From positions 1-64,000 of the forward strand of contig PYVY01000007.1 of assembly GCA_003056425.1 (NCBI GenBank): DNA of 64,000 nucleotides, written 5' to 3'. The DNA comes from Alteromonas indica (GTDB lineage: Bacteria; Pseudomonadota; Gammaproteobacteria; Enterobacterales; Alteromonadaceae). The translations under genes and the position numbers were made by a program. Below the pieces are notes generated by a model. It was not told the origin of the DNA. It made no database searches and saw only the letters and a program-made list of their open reading frames with translations. Shown piece after piece: positions 54,366 to 62,964 of the stretch. Position 1 is the first letter of the stretch, and the number at the start of each line of letters is the position of its first letter.

Positions 54366-54560
54366 TTAACAATCTTCGTCTTCTGATTTCATGCCTTCTT
54401 TTACGTCTTCGCAAGTATCTTCAACAGCGTTACCTGCATCATTTACTGCCTCATCCAGTTTCTCACCAGCATTTTCTGCTCCGCCGTCATCACACGCGGC
54501 CAGAGAAAAGGCGAAACCAGCTACCAGAAGGGTTTTTAGTAAATTTTTGTACGACAACAT
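54366..54560 (-). CDS. Small acidic lipoprotein
   Basis: 64 residues. Lipoprotein signal with lipobox LAAC (Cys about 23), then a short, strongly acidic mature part (DDGGAENAGEKLDEAVNDAG ... SEDEDC) with helical heptad-like spacing and two further Cys. Similar small acidic lipoproteins, often described as entericidin-like, are widespread in marine gammaproteobacteria; function unknown, envelope location certain from the lipobox. It lies next to a DUF1328 gene in the same orientation with 24 bp between, and a strong terminator follows, so the two probably share a transcript. Confidence 0.82.
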   Translation of the reverse strand: MLSYKNLLKTLLVAGFAFSLAACDDGGAENAGEKLDEAVNDAGNAVEDTCEDVKEGMKSEDEDC

Positions 54561-54584
54561 AGTCCTTGCTCCTTGATTAATAAT

Positions 54585-54761
54585 TTATACTTTTGGTGAT
54601 TTACCACGTAACGCATTCGCGATAAGTGAAATCACTAATAATGCGACAAATACGAAAAACAAAAATTGGGCAATGCCTGTTGCTGCGCCGGCAATGCCGC
54701 CAAAGCCAAAAACTGCTGCAATAATGGCGATGATAAAAAATGTAATGGCCCAACCTAACAT
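54585..54761 (-). CDS. DUF1328 (YtjA-like) small membrane protein
   Basis: 58 residues, start ATG 54761 with GAGGA 7 nt upstream. Starts [22 protein letters not shown], then [29 protein letters not shown] and a basic tail RGKSPKV: two membrane helices with the GWAxxFxxxAxxAxxxGF pattern that defines DUF1328. These inner-membrane proteins are common in stress regulons, role unknown. A different, longer frame across the same DNA (54601-54795) has no such features and is a shadow. Confidence 0.9.
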   Translation of the reverse strand: MLGWAITFFIIAIIAAVFGFGGIAGAATGIAQFLFFVFVALLVISLIANALRGKSPKV

Positions 54762-55098
54762 GAGTATATCCTCGTATTGCTTCCTTAAAAGTCATAATAA
54801 TATATGCTTTTATCGTGCCACAATAATAATCCTTTATTATTCAAAGGTTTATTAAAAACGTTTCATGTTGGTGGGTAGTAATAAAGGTACAGGCCTGTTC
54901 AGGGTTACAAGCACTATGCACTTTTTACACGTTGGTTACAAATAAAACAGCGCAATATCGCGAATTTCTTATATATCCATATAAATAACGCTAAATTTAA
55001 TCGAATCATACTGTTAGCAAACTTGTTGTAGCTACCCAAAACGCTGTCAGCGTATCTGCCTTATTCCTTGGTAGATATTTTATTTCGATAAATTCAGC

Positions 55099-55251
55099 AT
55101 GGCTTTGCAACCTTTTGCAAATGTAGCGGCGCAAGCGCAGCACCATACCACGTATGTTCAGGCCTACGCCAGCGAAGTCACTCTCGCAGCCCAAACCCGA
55201 CAGATACAGATGGCAATAAAAAAAAGTGGCGGGGGAAAGGCGCTGAACTAA
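55099..55251 (+). CDS. Possible 50-residue protein, unsupported by a ribosome binding site
   Basis: ATG 55099 to TAA 55251 gives an Ala/Gln-rich peptide (MALQPFANVAAQAQHH ... TRQIQMAIKKSGGGKALN) with balanced codon use unlike the random frames around it. No Shine-Dalgarno and no family recognised, so only a weak candidate. It could be the remains of a longer gene. Confidence 0.25.
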   Translation: MALQPFANVAAQAQHHTTYVQAYASEVTLAAQTRQIQMAIKKSGGGKALN

Positions 55252-56143
55252 CCTGGTGATAAGGATATAACAGAACTATGCAAAGATAGTGTTAGCTACG
55301 CATAAAGCGTGGGTGCTCACATAATTGCAGCCGTCCGACCCTTTTGCTACGTGTTTGTACTTCTGAACTTAGTGCGCGACCCTGAGGCTCAAACAAAATC
55401 GAGAACAAACAACATTACAATCAAACAAAATCGAGCTCTAAAATATCAGACCAATTCTATTGGTAGGCTGACGAAACATAGGGGCAATACACTGGTTAAG
55501 CGGCGCTCAAGCAAGGGGCGCTAAGCCGTTACACAGGACAGCAGGTTAGTTTAGGCGCTGTACGCAAGTTGGATTAGGGGGCATAACCAACAAAGATATA
55601 AGCATATTACGTCAACAAAGGACAAGTTGTGTTTTTACTGTGTTCCAGTGACTAGCCAAACAACCGTGTTTTTCGCCCAATGGGATGGTGGACATTAAAA
55701 ACACGGGGATCCCTGTCTTCGTGCGCCAGCGAAAAGAGCCGAAGTCTATTTATCCTGTTTATTTATACTTTCATAGGCTACCCGATCACCGAACGGGGTA
55801 AACGTACTACTCTCTTCATATATATCCGCATGAAATTTATAAAGGGGAACCAAATTCCAAACCACGGCAGGGCGCTATTATGCACCTTCCCGTGTTCTAA
55901 AAGCCGGTGTCCTGGGTTTGTAAATACGTTAGAGAAGCGGTAGTCAAAAGGATGTGCCCGGGTTAAAACAAAAAAGCTATTAAATAAAAAGGGGATTAAC
56001 CAGCAGGGGTATTAATCAAAGGGCTATTAATCAAGGGCTATCAAAAATAGATGCATAACATGGGGCGGTAAAATAACTACCGCCTGGTTCCACACAATAA
56101 TTTTTAACGTTTTGTCATCGGAGCGTAGTTGAAAGCAGCGAAA
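55252..56143. other. Gene-free stretch with minor repeats
   Basis: CAAACAAAATCGAG occurs twice (near 55392 and 55430), and a GGCTATTAATCAA-type motif repeats near 56005-56042. The open frame at 55680-55943 has no family resemblance or ribosome binding site. Nothing else is recognised. Confidence 0.4.
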
Positions 56144-56602
56144 TTAGCCTGCTATAGCTGAAGACTGTTGCAAAGAATGGAGCTCCTCTCGACATTGTTG
56201 CATCCGCGAACGAATACGGCGTAACTCACAGGCAAATTCCTGCGGCTGGTCTTGCTCTAAAGCAATGTCGATACTCGCTAATACTTCATCTTCTACATCT
56301 TCAAGCTGCGCAAAGTAGCTATTGTCATTGGCAGAATTAACATGAGCAAGCAGTTGCGTGTACATATTGCTAATCTCAACGGTCCAGTCTTTATGGGTTT
56401 CAACTACGATAGGCTTGAAATCACCAGCATAAGATTGTAGCGCCAATACCGCTAATTGCTTTTCTTCCAGCATGCGGGAAAATATTGCCTGCAGGTTTTG
56501 ACCGGCTACTTTTTCTTTCGTGTCTTTATAAAACGCAATGCCACCGTTTAAGGCGTTGATAATATCGGAAACCTTTTCGATATTAGCAGGTAGCTGACTC
56601 AT
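56144..56602 (-). CDS. DUF2383 (PA2169-type) ferritin-like four-helix protein
   Basis: 152 residues from ATG 56602, with AAGGAG 8 nt upstream; the frame to 56686 has no site. Sequence is almost all helical: INALNGGIAFYKDTKEKV, IFSRMLEEKQLAVLALQSYA, VDVEDEVLASIDIALEQDQP-like segments and a final RIRSRMQQCREELHSLQ. This matches the PA2169/DUF2383 family, whose fold resembles ferritin-like bundles. Function unknown; often found with stress and YqjD-type genes as here. No signal peptide. Single gene, 259 bp after the lipoprotein cluster. Confidence 0.82.
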   Translation of the reverse strand: MSQLPANIEKVSDIINALNGGIAFYKDTKEKVAGQNLQAIFSRMLEEKQLAVLALQSYAGDFKPIVVETHKDWTVEISNMYTQLLAHVNSANDNSYFAQLEDVEDEVLASIDIALEQDQPQEFACELRRIRSRMQQCREELHSLQQSSAIAG

Positions 56603-56861
56603 TTTACTGCTCCTTGAAACAATATTTACAAAACGTACTCGCAGTGTGAATATGCATAGCGCATTCCAGCGAAGCAGCATTACCAATGATTGGAATAAAA
56701 ATAAAAACCTTTAATAACAAAAGGTTAAGTTTTTTTGAAAAGGAGTGGGGGAAGTGCTGAAGTGGCGAATTAATGGGTAGGGAATATTTTGCGGCGGAGG
56801 GTGTAAAAACTAGGCAGCCAGAAAGTATAGCTGCCAAGTATTGCAACGATATTGCAGTACG

Positions 56862-57431
56862 TTATTTATCGGGATGCGTTGCCAGTATATCTTGCGTTTT
56901 GAAGGCGCGTTTACCCGTGCCGACCTGACTATTGCCCATTCGGACCACGATAGAATAATAAACATCTTTAGTTCGGGATTGTTCGACCTTTACATCCGCA
57001 TCGCTGGGCTCGAAAGGTTGGGCGACTTCATTACAACCGGACATTGTACACTGCTCTTCTTTTAACACAGCAGGGGCAGAATTATTGCTTTCCCTGACAA
57101 TTTTCTTGCCGGTGCGAGTTTTTCGCTCAATATCGGTTTTTACGATAGTCACCCATTCGTAGCCGTTTTTCTTGGCTATCTCTGCCGCACGATAAAGCGA
57201 ATATTCTTGTACCTTATCGGCTGGGGTGGCTTCGGTAGCTTTGAACATAACGCGATATTCAGTGTCGGTAAGTTCCATACTGGAATAACCGTAACTGTCG
57301 GTAGACTTCGCAGCTGTATAGGGAGTGGGTTGAGTGGGAGAAAGGGACGAACAGCCGCTCACTAATAAACTGGCGGCAAGGGCGCATATGGCGACGTTAA
57401 TACCTAGTTGCCTGAAACTCCGTGCGACCAT
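56862..57431 (-). CDS. CC0125/CC1285-family lipoprotein
   Basis: 189 residues, ATG with AAGGA 8 nt upstream. Lipoprotein signal ending LLVSGC (Cys about 27). The mature part has YGYSSMELTDTEYRVMFKATEATPADKVQEYSLYRAAEIAKKNGYEWVTIV, the pattern of the CC0125/CC1285 family (a Tyr-Arg-Val strand then LYRAAE helix). A basic stretch and a CTMSGC pair follow, and the end is a Gly-Lys-Arg rich tail. Anchored in the envelope; role unknown. It begins 10 bp after the YqjK-like stop, so it is probably the last gene of the yqjD-like operon. Confidence 0.82.
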   Translation of the reverse strand: MVARSFRQLGINVAICALAASLLVSGCSSLSPTQPTPYTAAKSTDSYGYSSMELTDTEYRVMFKATEATPADKVQEYSLYRAAEIAKKNGYEWVTIVKTDIERKTRTGKKIVRESNNSAPAVLKEEQCTMSGCNEVAQPFEPSDADVKVEQSRTKDVYYSIVVRMGNSQVGTGKRAFKTQDILATHPDK

Positions 57432-57441
57432 GCGAAAATCC

Positions 57442-57693
57442 TTATGAAATTAATTGATAAAATACTATGCGAGCGAAAGACATAAACGCAATTTTACGCT
57501 TTGCTTTTGGATTGCTCGTAGTGGCTCCTTTAAATGCACCTACCGCAAATATGCTCAATAATACCGCTGGTTTTCCCACCAACAATCGGGCTCTTCTTTT
57601 TGCGCGGGTCTGCATATAATCTGTACGACGCTTAACAATAGCATAGTCTTTGTGCGCTTTATCAACATTATATAATTCAGAATCTAAAAACAT
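57442..57693 (-). CDS. YqjK-like small protein
   Basis: 83 residues, ATG with AAGGAA 6 nt upstream and 3 bp after the YqjE-like stop. Charged N-terminal half (MFLDSELYNVDKAHKDYAIVKRR), a basic stretch TRAKRRARLL, then a hydrophobic segment around KPAVLLSIFAVGAFKGAT. The position third after YqjD- and YqjE-like genes, plus size and charge pattern, suggest a YqjK-type component, but sequence resemblance to E. coli YqjK is weak. Likely peripheral or inserted in the inner membrane. Confidence 0.65.
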   Translation of the reverse strand: MFLDSELYNVDKAHKDYAIVKRRTDYMQTRAKRRARLLVGKPAVLLSIFAVGAFKGATTSNPKAKRKIAFMSFARIVFYQLIS

Positions 57694-57696
57694 TGA

Positions 57697-58200
57697 TTAT
57701 TCCTTCTGGCTTTTGCCCGCTTCGCCGGTGGCTGCGCGGATAATAGGCATCAGTGAAATATGGCGATAACTTTCCTTCACGGCTTTAACGCATATTGTAA
57801 TACCAATGGCGTTAATACCAAGCAATATCAGCATGGTGAGCCATAACGGTACGTCTGCGCGATCGAGTGCTATTCCCATAGTGGCATTAATAATAAGCCA
57901 ACAAAAGCATGCCAATACAAATGCACCAGCTAATCCAACAACAGAAACGATAAGGGATTTTTTAACCAGATTGGTTTCCGCTGCGACGACATGTTGTAAC
58001 GCATGGAACTGGTCTTTCTTGTGACTGAAGAGGTCTTGAAAAGCGGTTTTCGCATCGCTGAAGGTAGTATCGTCTTGCCATGTTACGTCTTTCGAGCAAT
58101 CGCTTGCCCAACCAGTATCACTGGTTGGGCAGAACGAAACAGGCCGCTCTGGCCTGAAAGATGCCCGGGCAAAATCTGTCGGTGACATTTTACCTGGCAT
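57697..58200 (-). CDS. YqjE-like (phage-holin family) membrane protein
   Basis: 167 residues from ATG 58200, 5 bp after the YqjD-like stop; a later Met (MSPTDF) is an alternative. Soluble N-terminal part of about 60 residues, a helix DLFSHKKDQFHALQHVVAAETNLVKKSL, then two membrane helices (LIVSVVGLAGAFVLACFCWLIIN and VPLWLTMLILLGINAIGITICV). The membrane part matches the DUF1469/YqjE-type holin-like family of the inner membrane. The N-terminal 50 residues are unusual for the family and may be mis-started. Co-transcribed with YqjD- and YqjK-like genes. Confidence 0.8.
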   Translation of the reverse strand: MPGKMSPTDFARASFRPERPVSFCPTSDTGWASDCSKDVTWQDDTTFSDAKTAFQDLFSHKKDQFHALQHVVAAETNLVKKSLIVSVVGLAGAFVLACFCWLIINATMGIALDRADVPLWLTMLILLGINAIGITICVKAVKESYRHISLMPIIRAATGEAGKSQKE

Positions 58201-58205
58201 AGGGC

Positions 58206-58553
58206 TTACTTCTTACGTAATAGTGACGTAATCAGCATACCAGCAGCAAAGGCAACACCTACTGTGGCAACAGGATTCTCAATTGCATAACGGCGAATTG
58301 AAGATGCCTGCCATTTTTTCTCAGCTAAGCGTTTGCGTGCGGCCATATTTTCTGCGGAATCAGCTGCAGTTGTACGGAAATTTTCTTCTGCGCGACTTGC
58401 GGAGGATGCCAACTTATCTACTGAAGAATGCAGGGTTTCCTGTACTTTATCAGTGACAGGATGGGTAGACTCAGTCACTCCATTCGCCTTGTCAGTTGTT
58501 GTATTAGCCGTGTTAGCGGTTGATGCTGTAGTAGCTCGTGCTTGCGTAGCCAT
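58206..58553 (-). CDS. YqjD/ElaB-like (DUF883) protein
   Basis: 115 residues from ATG 58553, where AAGGAG lies 6 nt upstream; the longer frame to 58697 lacks one. Ala/Thr-rich N-terminus, amphipathic helix (TDKVQETLHSSVDKLASSASRAEENFRTTAADSAE), and a C-terminal anchor with the DUF883 pattern: RRYAIENPVATVGVAFAAGMLITSLLRKK. In E. coli YqjD and ElaB are tail-anchored inner-membrane proteins that bind ribosomes in stationary phase. First of a four-gene operon (YqjD-, YqjE-, YqjK-like, CC0125 lipoprotein). Confidence 0.88.
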   Translation of the reverse strand: MATQARATTASTANTANTTTDKANGVTESTHPVTDKVQETLHSSVDKLASSASRAEENFRTTAADSAENMAARKRLAEKKWQASSIRRYAIENPVATVGVAFAAGMLITSLLRKK

Positions 58554-58723
58554 ACTTATCTCCTTGATTGATGAATGTATGCATAAGGAGGGTTGCAAGG
58601 CGTGTACCACTATGGGGTTGTGTGTAAGTGTCTGATAAGTATTAATAATTTTTAATGTTGTAGAAAATGGGACCGGGCATGCTGGTAATTCCTGCACGCC
58701 GTTGTAAGAATTGCGTGAAGGGT

Positions 58724-60736
58724 TTACTCTTCAAACAAACGGGTAAGGTCTTGTTTACTCACCGGCTTAAGCAGTGCGTGGTAAATATGGTGCTCTTCTA
58801 GCTGATGAGCATCCGGTTCTCTGCCGCTAACCACCACGATATTAAGGCCTGGGGCAATATTGCGTAGCTTCGGGGCCAGATCAAAGCCCTGGTAATCAGG
58901 TAGGGTTAAATCGAGCAGGGCATGGTCGAAATCGTTATGATGGAGCTTTTTCATCGCTTCTTCACCAGATTGCGCGATATCTACCTGGTGCCCTTGATGA
59001 ATAAGCAACAACTGCATCAGTTCGGCGGCGTCTATGTCATCTTCAATCACCAAAATACGCTGGCCTTGCGATGGGCCGTTATTGAGCAAGGGCGCCTCAG
59101 TAGATTTCTCAGACGCCGCAGCTGATGCGTTGTCAGTGTGTTCGATGTCTACGCCACTGGTTCTGATAAGGTATTTATCCAATACTTCCATCAAGGCGTT
59201 CTTTTCAATAGGCTTGCCAAGAACACCGTCAAATCCTTCATCCAGCAACGATTGGCGCAGTCCTTTTCGGCTGGCTGCGGTAATGGCTACCACGGCAGTT
59301 TGACAATTGTGCTTGCGCAACGCCTTCAATGCGTCAATGCCATTCATTACCGGCATATGGATGTCCATTAATACCAGGTGGAAAGGGTGGCCTTCTTGCT
59401 CTGCGATCAATACTGCTTCCAGCGCTTTCACACCGTTTTCGGCGTACGCCACCTGAGCGTGACACTGACTAACCAAATGTCCGGTAAGCCGGCGTAATTC
59501 ACGTAAGTCGTCTACAATAAGCACCCGGCCGGAAACGTGTAAATTCATACCGGTAGCCGTGCGGGTACTGGGCGAGGCCAGATTAAGCGCTTCACGCGGC
59601 TGCTCGCTGATGTTGCCTGGATCCATGGTGAACGAAAAGGTACTGCCTTTGCCAAACGCCGAATCTACCGAAATCTCGCCGCCCATCTTGCTTACCAATT
59701 CCCGGCAAATAGCCAGTCCCAAACCAGCGCCGCCGTGGTTGGCTCGCATTACATCTTCAATTTGTTCAAAAGGGTGAAAGATATCTTCCAGCTTATCCGG
59801 CGGCATGCCAATGCCGGAGTCAATCACCCGAAAGCGCAACATCTCTTTGCCTTGCGTGCCCATCTGATGAAACATATCAATAATGACTTCAACTTTACCA
59901 TTATCAGTAAATTTAACCGCATTGCTTATCAGGTTAATCAATACCTGACGCAACCGTGTAGGATCAGCCCGGATAACTTCTGGTACCGGGGCGGGGCAAT
60001 CAATAGAAAGTTGCAGGCCTTTATCTTTGGCCGCCAGGTTCATTAATGAATGAACATCAGTCATAAAACCAGCCAGATCGACATCTTTAGGTGCCAATTC
60101 CAGTTTATTCGCCATGATACGTGACATATCCAGCAAATCATTCAGCAAGCTCAATAAGTGCTTACCGTTGGTATGGATTATGGATAATTCCTGATTTATT
60201 CGCTGGTTTTGACTATCGTCAATCAGCAGCTCGGTGTAACCTAAAATTGAGGTGAGGGGAGTGCGCAGTTCATGACCTAAATGGGCGAGGAATTTATCTT
60301 TTGCTTTGTTTTGCTGTTCTACTTTATGTCGTTCAATTCGTTCATTTTCAATTTCCCGTCGCACCATGGCATAGCGCATAGTGCGCATAAAGCGGGGGCT
60401 TTCGATTTCGCTTTTGGTAAGATAATCGGCAGCGCCAGCGCGCATCACCATTTCATCTACCTTTGTATCAGACTGTCCGGTTAAAATTACCACCGGAATA
60501 TTGATACCTTTCGACTTAATTACGCTCAAAACATCAAGGGCATTTTCGGCGCCCAATATATAGTCGAGCAGGCAGATATCGAACAATTTACAACGAAACG
60601 CAGCAACAGCTTCGGCACTGTTAGTAACCCAGGTTATGTCAAACCTGGGCTCCTTGCACTGTGATAGATAATCAGCGGTCAGAAAATAATCGTCCTCATC
60701 ATCTTCGATGAGTAATACACGAATTAGGTCACTCAC
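58724..60736 (-). CDS. Hybrid histidine kinase, REC-HK-REC-REC
   Basis: 670 residues with no membrane segment. REC1 about 4-125 (acidic LIEDDEDDY, Asp58 in LLDYILG, conserved Lys in YLTKS). A coiled linker leads to HisKA with His155 in LAHLGHELRTPLTSI, then HATPase with N box LINLISNAVKF, G1 DSGIGM and G2 GGAGLGLAI. REC2 (VLIVDDLREL, LMDIHMPVMNG, GKPI) and REC3 (LVIEDDIDAAE, LLDLTLPDYQG, LKPV) follow. A soluble kinase fed through its own N-terminal receiver is suited to a phosphorelay. It lies 22 bp after the single receiver gene and is the last gene of the signalling operon. It has no histidine phosphotransfer domain of its own. Confidence 0.93.
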   Translation of the reverse strand: MSDLIRVLLIEDDEDDYFLTADYLSQCKEPRFDITWVTNSAEAVAAFRCKLFDICLLDYILGAENALDVLSVIKSKGINIPVVILTGQSDTKVDEMVMRAGAADYLTKSEIESPRFMRTMRYAMVRREIENERIERHKVEQQNKAKDKFLAHLGHELRTPLTSILGYTELLIDDSQNQRINQELSIIHTNGKHLLSLLNDLLDMSRIMANKLELAPKDVDLAGFMTDVHSLMNLAAKDKGLQLSIDCPAPVPEVIRADPTRLRQVLINLISNAVKFTDNGKVEVIIDMFHQMGTQGKEMLRFRVIDSGIGMPPDKLEDIFHPFEQIEDVMRANHGGAGLGLAICRELVSKMGGEISVDSAFGKGSTFSFTMDPGNISEQPREALNLASPSTRTATGMNLHVSGRVLIVDDLRELRRLTGHLVSQCHAQVAYAENGVKALEAVLIAEQEGHPFHLVLMDIHMPVMNGIDALKALRKHNCQTAVVAITAASRKGLRQSLLDEGFDGVLGKPIEKNALMEVLDKYLIRTSGVDIEHTDNASAAASEKSTEAPLLNNGPSQGQRILVIEDDIDAAELMQLLLIHQGHQVDIAQSGEEAMKKLHHNDFDHALLDLTLPDYQGFDLAPKLRNIAPGLNIVVVSGREPDAHQLEEHHIYHALLKPVSKQDLTRLFEE

Positions 60737-60758
60737 AGTACATCTCAGTTTTAGCTAT

Positions 60759-61211
60759 TTAATCGTGGGGAAGCTCAACAAACTCGATCCAATAACGACC
60801 AAGTGTGCGCATAAGGTCAACCAGTCCCTCAAAATTTACCGGTTTAGTGATATAAGAAGCACAACCTAAGTCGTAACCTCTCAACATATCTTCTTCTTCT
60901 TTTGAGGTCGTAAGGATCACTACGGGGATACCACGAATAGCAGGATCGGTTTTAATTTGCTGTAGTGCCTCACGGCCATCCATGCGAGGCATGTTTAAAT
61001 CAAGCAGAATTAAACTTGGGCGCGGTGAGTCCTTAGGATCAGCGTATTTGCCTTCACGACGCAAATACTCAAGTAGCTCTACCCCGTCTTCTACGCAATA
61101 CAGGTTATTGAGCACCCGGCTTTCTTTGAGTGCATCAAGAGTTAACAGCCGATCATCCTCATCATCGTCGGCCATTAAAATATTAATAGGCAACGCAGCT
61201 TTAGCGGTCAT
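60759..61211 (-). CDS. Single-domain response regulator (Rcp1-like)
   Basis: 150 residues, whole protein a receiver: acidic pocket MADDDEDDR at 13-21, extended beta2-alpha2 loop with EYLRREGKYADPKDSPRP, Asp71 in LILLDLNMPRMDG, Thr in VILTTSKEEED, and Lys-Pro in YITKPV. The long loop and PRPSLILLDLNMP are characteristic of the Rcp1-type regulators that partner phytochrome-like or CHASE-linked kinases with a SHDLQEPL H-box. The start overlaps the end of the CHASE3 kinase gene by 11 bp, arguing that they are translationally coupled partners. Confidence 0.94.
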   Translation of the reverse strand: MTAKAALPINILMADDDEDDRLLTLDALKESRVLNNLYCVEDGVELLEYLRREGKYADPKDSPRPSLILLDLNMPRMDGREALQQIKTDPAIRGIPVVILTTSKEEEDMLRGYDLGCASYITKPVNFEGLVDLMRTLGRYWIEFVELPHD

Positions 61212-62715
61212 TCTCTACAACTCCTTGACTGGATAGGTTGGCAAATGGCTCTCCATTTACCGGTAATATAATAACAAATTTGGCGCCGTTTCCAGGTTCA
61301 CTGTAGGCGCGAATCTGGCCATTGTGACGTTCAACAATACGCCGACATACCGCCAGCCCAATACCTGTACCTTTGTATGAAGTTCGGCCGTGTAGACGCT
61401 GGAACGGGGCAAATATTTTTTCTGAAAACGACTGTTCAAAACCAATGCCGTTATCTTCAATCGAAATTGTAACCCAATCGAACTCTTCACAGTGATGAAA
61501 TGTTTCAATTTCTTCTGGGTCAGAAGGCCGGCTATCGATAGAAATAATCGGCGCGCGGTCAGGCTGCTTAAATTTAAGGGCGTTAGACAATATATTTAGC
61601 AAAAGCTGTTCAACCTGCGATTTGTCCGCCTGCAAGGTAGGCAGGCTACCTACATTAACCTGGGCACCAGACTCTTCAATGGCTATTTCCAAATCGCTGA
61701 GCACAGCTTCCGCCGTTTCCTGCAAATTCACTTCTGTAAAATCTTTACCACGGGTAGAAACTCGCGAAAACGACAGCAGGTCGCTGATCAGCATCGACAT
61801 ACGCTCAGCAGCATTTAACATTCTTTTTAAGAAATCACGGCCACGTTCGTCAATAACATCAGAGTAACCGTCTTCAATACGGTTTCCAAAGGCCCGAATT
61901 TTACGTAAAGGTTCTTGCAGATCATGAGATGCAACAAACGCAAAGTCTTCAAGTTCACGGTTACTGCGGGATAACTCGTCAGAATAAATCTGTAATTCCT
62001 GAGTACGCTGCGCAATTTTAAACTCCAACTCCTCGTTCACATTTTCCAGCGTGCGCTGATGACGAAGGTTTTCGCGCATATTTAGCTTAAGCAACATAAA
62101 TATTGCCACAATCAATAGCGCGGTGGTGACGCCAGAAATAATCAGCGTATTAACCGAGTCACGACGAAGCTTCATCAAATTCGCCAGATGCTCTCCCTGC
62201 ACCAGCCGCTCTGAAGCATCAATATCTTTAAATAGCCGTTCAAACCGGTCGTAAAGCAACAAGCCGCGATCTGAACTTATAATGCGTTGTGCCTGCTCAA
62301 AATTACCCGCTTTGGCCGTTTGCACAGTACTGATCATCTCATCAATTTTCGCCTGACTAAGGCTAATTAACTGGCTGATTTTCTCATCCTGTTGAGGTAA
62401 ATCTGAGACCTGCGAACTAATTTTTACTTCTTCCAGCAAACCCTCAAGGCGGGTTAGGGTAGTGGTGTAATCTTCCAGGTAGGCTTCATCCTGGGTAAGC
62501 AGAAAACCCCGTTGCCCTGATTCTGCACGCAATACCGCCATGTGCAGTGTATTAACTGCACTGATAACCCGGTTTGTAGTGAACAGGCGGGCTTCTAATG
62601 CAGCCAGCTTATCCAATGTACTTACTACATAAAACGAATTAGCGGTGATAATAAGAACAATAACGCCAACTAGGAATATCCAGCTGTAGATAGATTGTAT
62701 CAGCCTGTTTAACAT
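61201..62715 (-). CDS. CHASE3-domain membrane histidine kinase
   Basis: 504 residues. Membrane helix about 11-33, periplasmic CHASE3-type four-helix sensor about 35-185 (LHMAVLRAESGQRGFLLTQDEAYLEDY is the family signature), second membrane helix about 190-208, coiled linker, HisKA with His264 in FAFVASHDLQEPLRKIRAF, HATPase with N box LLLNILSNALKF, G1 IEDNGIGF and G2 GTGIGLAVC. The H-box is of the phytochrome/Rcp1 kind, matching the receiver encoded next, which it overlaps. The ligand is unknown. It begins 4 bp after the DHp-like gene. Confidence 0.94.
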   Translation of the reverse strand: MLNRLIQSIYSWIFLVGVIVLIITANSFYVVSTLDKLAALEARLFTTNRVISAVNTLHMAVLRAESGQRGFLLTQDEAYLEDYTTTLTRLEGLLEEVKISSQVSDLPQQDEKISQLISLSQAKIDEMISTVQTAKAGNFEQAQRIISSDRGLLLYDRFERLFKDIDASERLVQGEHLANLMKLRRDSVNTLIISGVTTALLIVAIFMLLKLNMRENLRHQRTLENVNEELEFKIAQRTQELQIYSDELSRSNRELEDFAFVASHDLQEPLRKIRAFGNRIEDGYSDVIDERGRDFLKRMLNAAERMSMLISDLLSFSRVSTRGKDFTEVNLQETAEAVLSDLEIAIEESGAQVNVGSLPTLQADKSQVEQLLLNILSNALKFKQPDRAPIISIDSRPSDPEEIETFHHCEEFDWVTISIEDNGIGFEQSFSEKIFAPFQRLHGRTSYKGTGIGLAVCRRIVERHNGQIRAYSEPGNGAKFVIILPVNGEPFANLSSQGVVENDR

Positions 62716-62719
62716 GTAC

Positions 62720-62947
62720 TTAAGATTCCGACTGCGAATCGCCTAAAGCTTCCATCATTTCGGTGAGGGCTTCACTGCAATCCTTGGTGCTAATAATTAT
62801 TTTATCCAGAGCCTGTTTGGCCCGTTCGGGCGGAACATCGCCGTCCAGGGCCATCTTGACCAGTTCCGCTTGCATCGAAATGCGGTTTAGCGGTTTACGG
62901 GCGTCGTGAACGTGTCTGGCCAGAGTGGCATAATCTTTTTCATTCAT
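62720..62947 (-). CDS. Stand-alone HisKA (DHp)-like protein of 75 residues
   Basis: Complete small gene: ATG 62947 with GAGG 7 nt upstream, stop at 62720. The sequence LARHVHDARKPLNRISMQAELVKMAL has the pattern of a histidine-kinase H-box (His14-Asp-x-Arg-x-Pro-Leu-Asn), and the rest (KQALDKIIISTKDCSEALTEMMEAL) fits the second DHp helix. There is no ATPase domain, and neighbours on both sides are complete genes at 4-17 bp, so this is not a simple truncation. It could dimerise like Spo0B and pass phosphate between receivers, or block a kinase. Inference from motif and context; no direct family known to me. Confidence 0.75.
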   Translation of the reverse strand: MNEKDYATLARHVHDARKPLNRISMQAELVKMALDGDVPPERAKQALDKIIISTKDCSEALTEMMEALGDSQSES

Positions 62948-62964
62948 GACTAACCTCGTTTACT

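Noticed and set aside
54601..54795. 64-residue minus-strand frame rich in His, Arg and Cys
   Set aside because: Shadow of the DUF1328 gene, which has a proper start, ribosome binding site and family pattern in another frame.
55680..55943. 87-residue plus-strand frame that might be a transposase piece
   Set aside because: No transposase motif or terminal inverted repeats seen.
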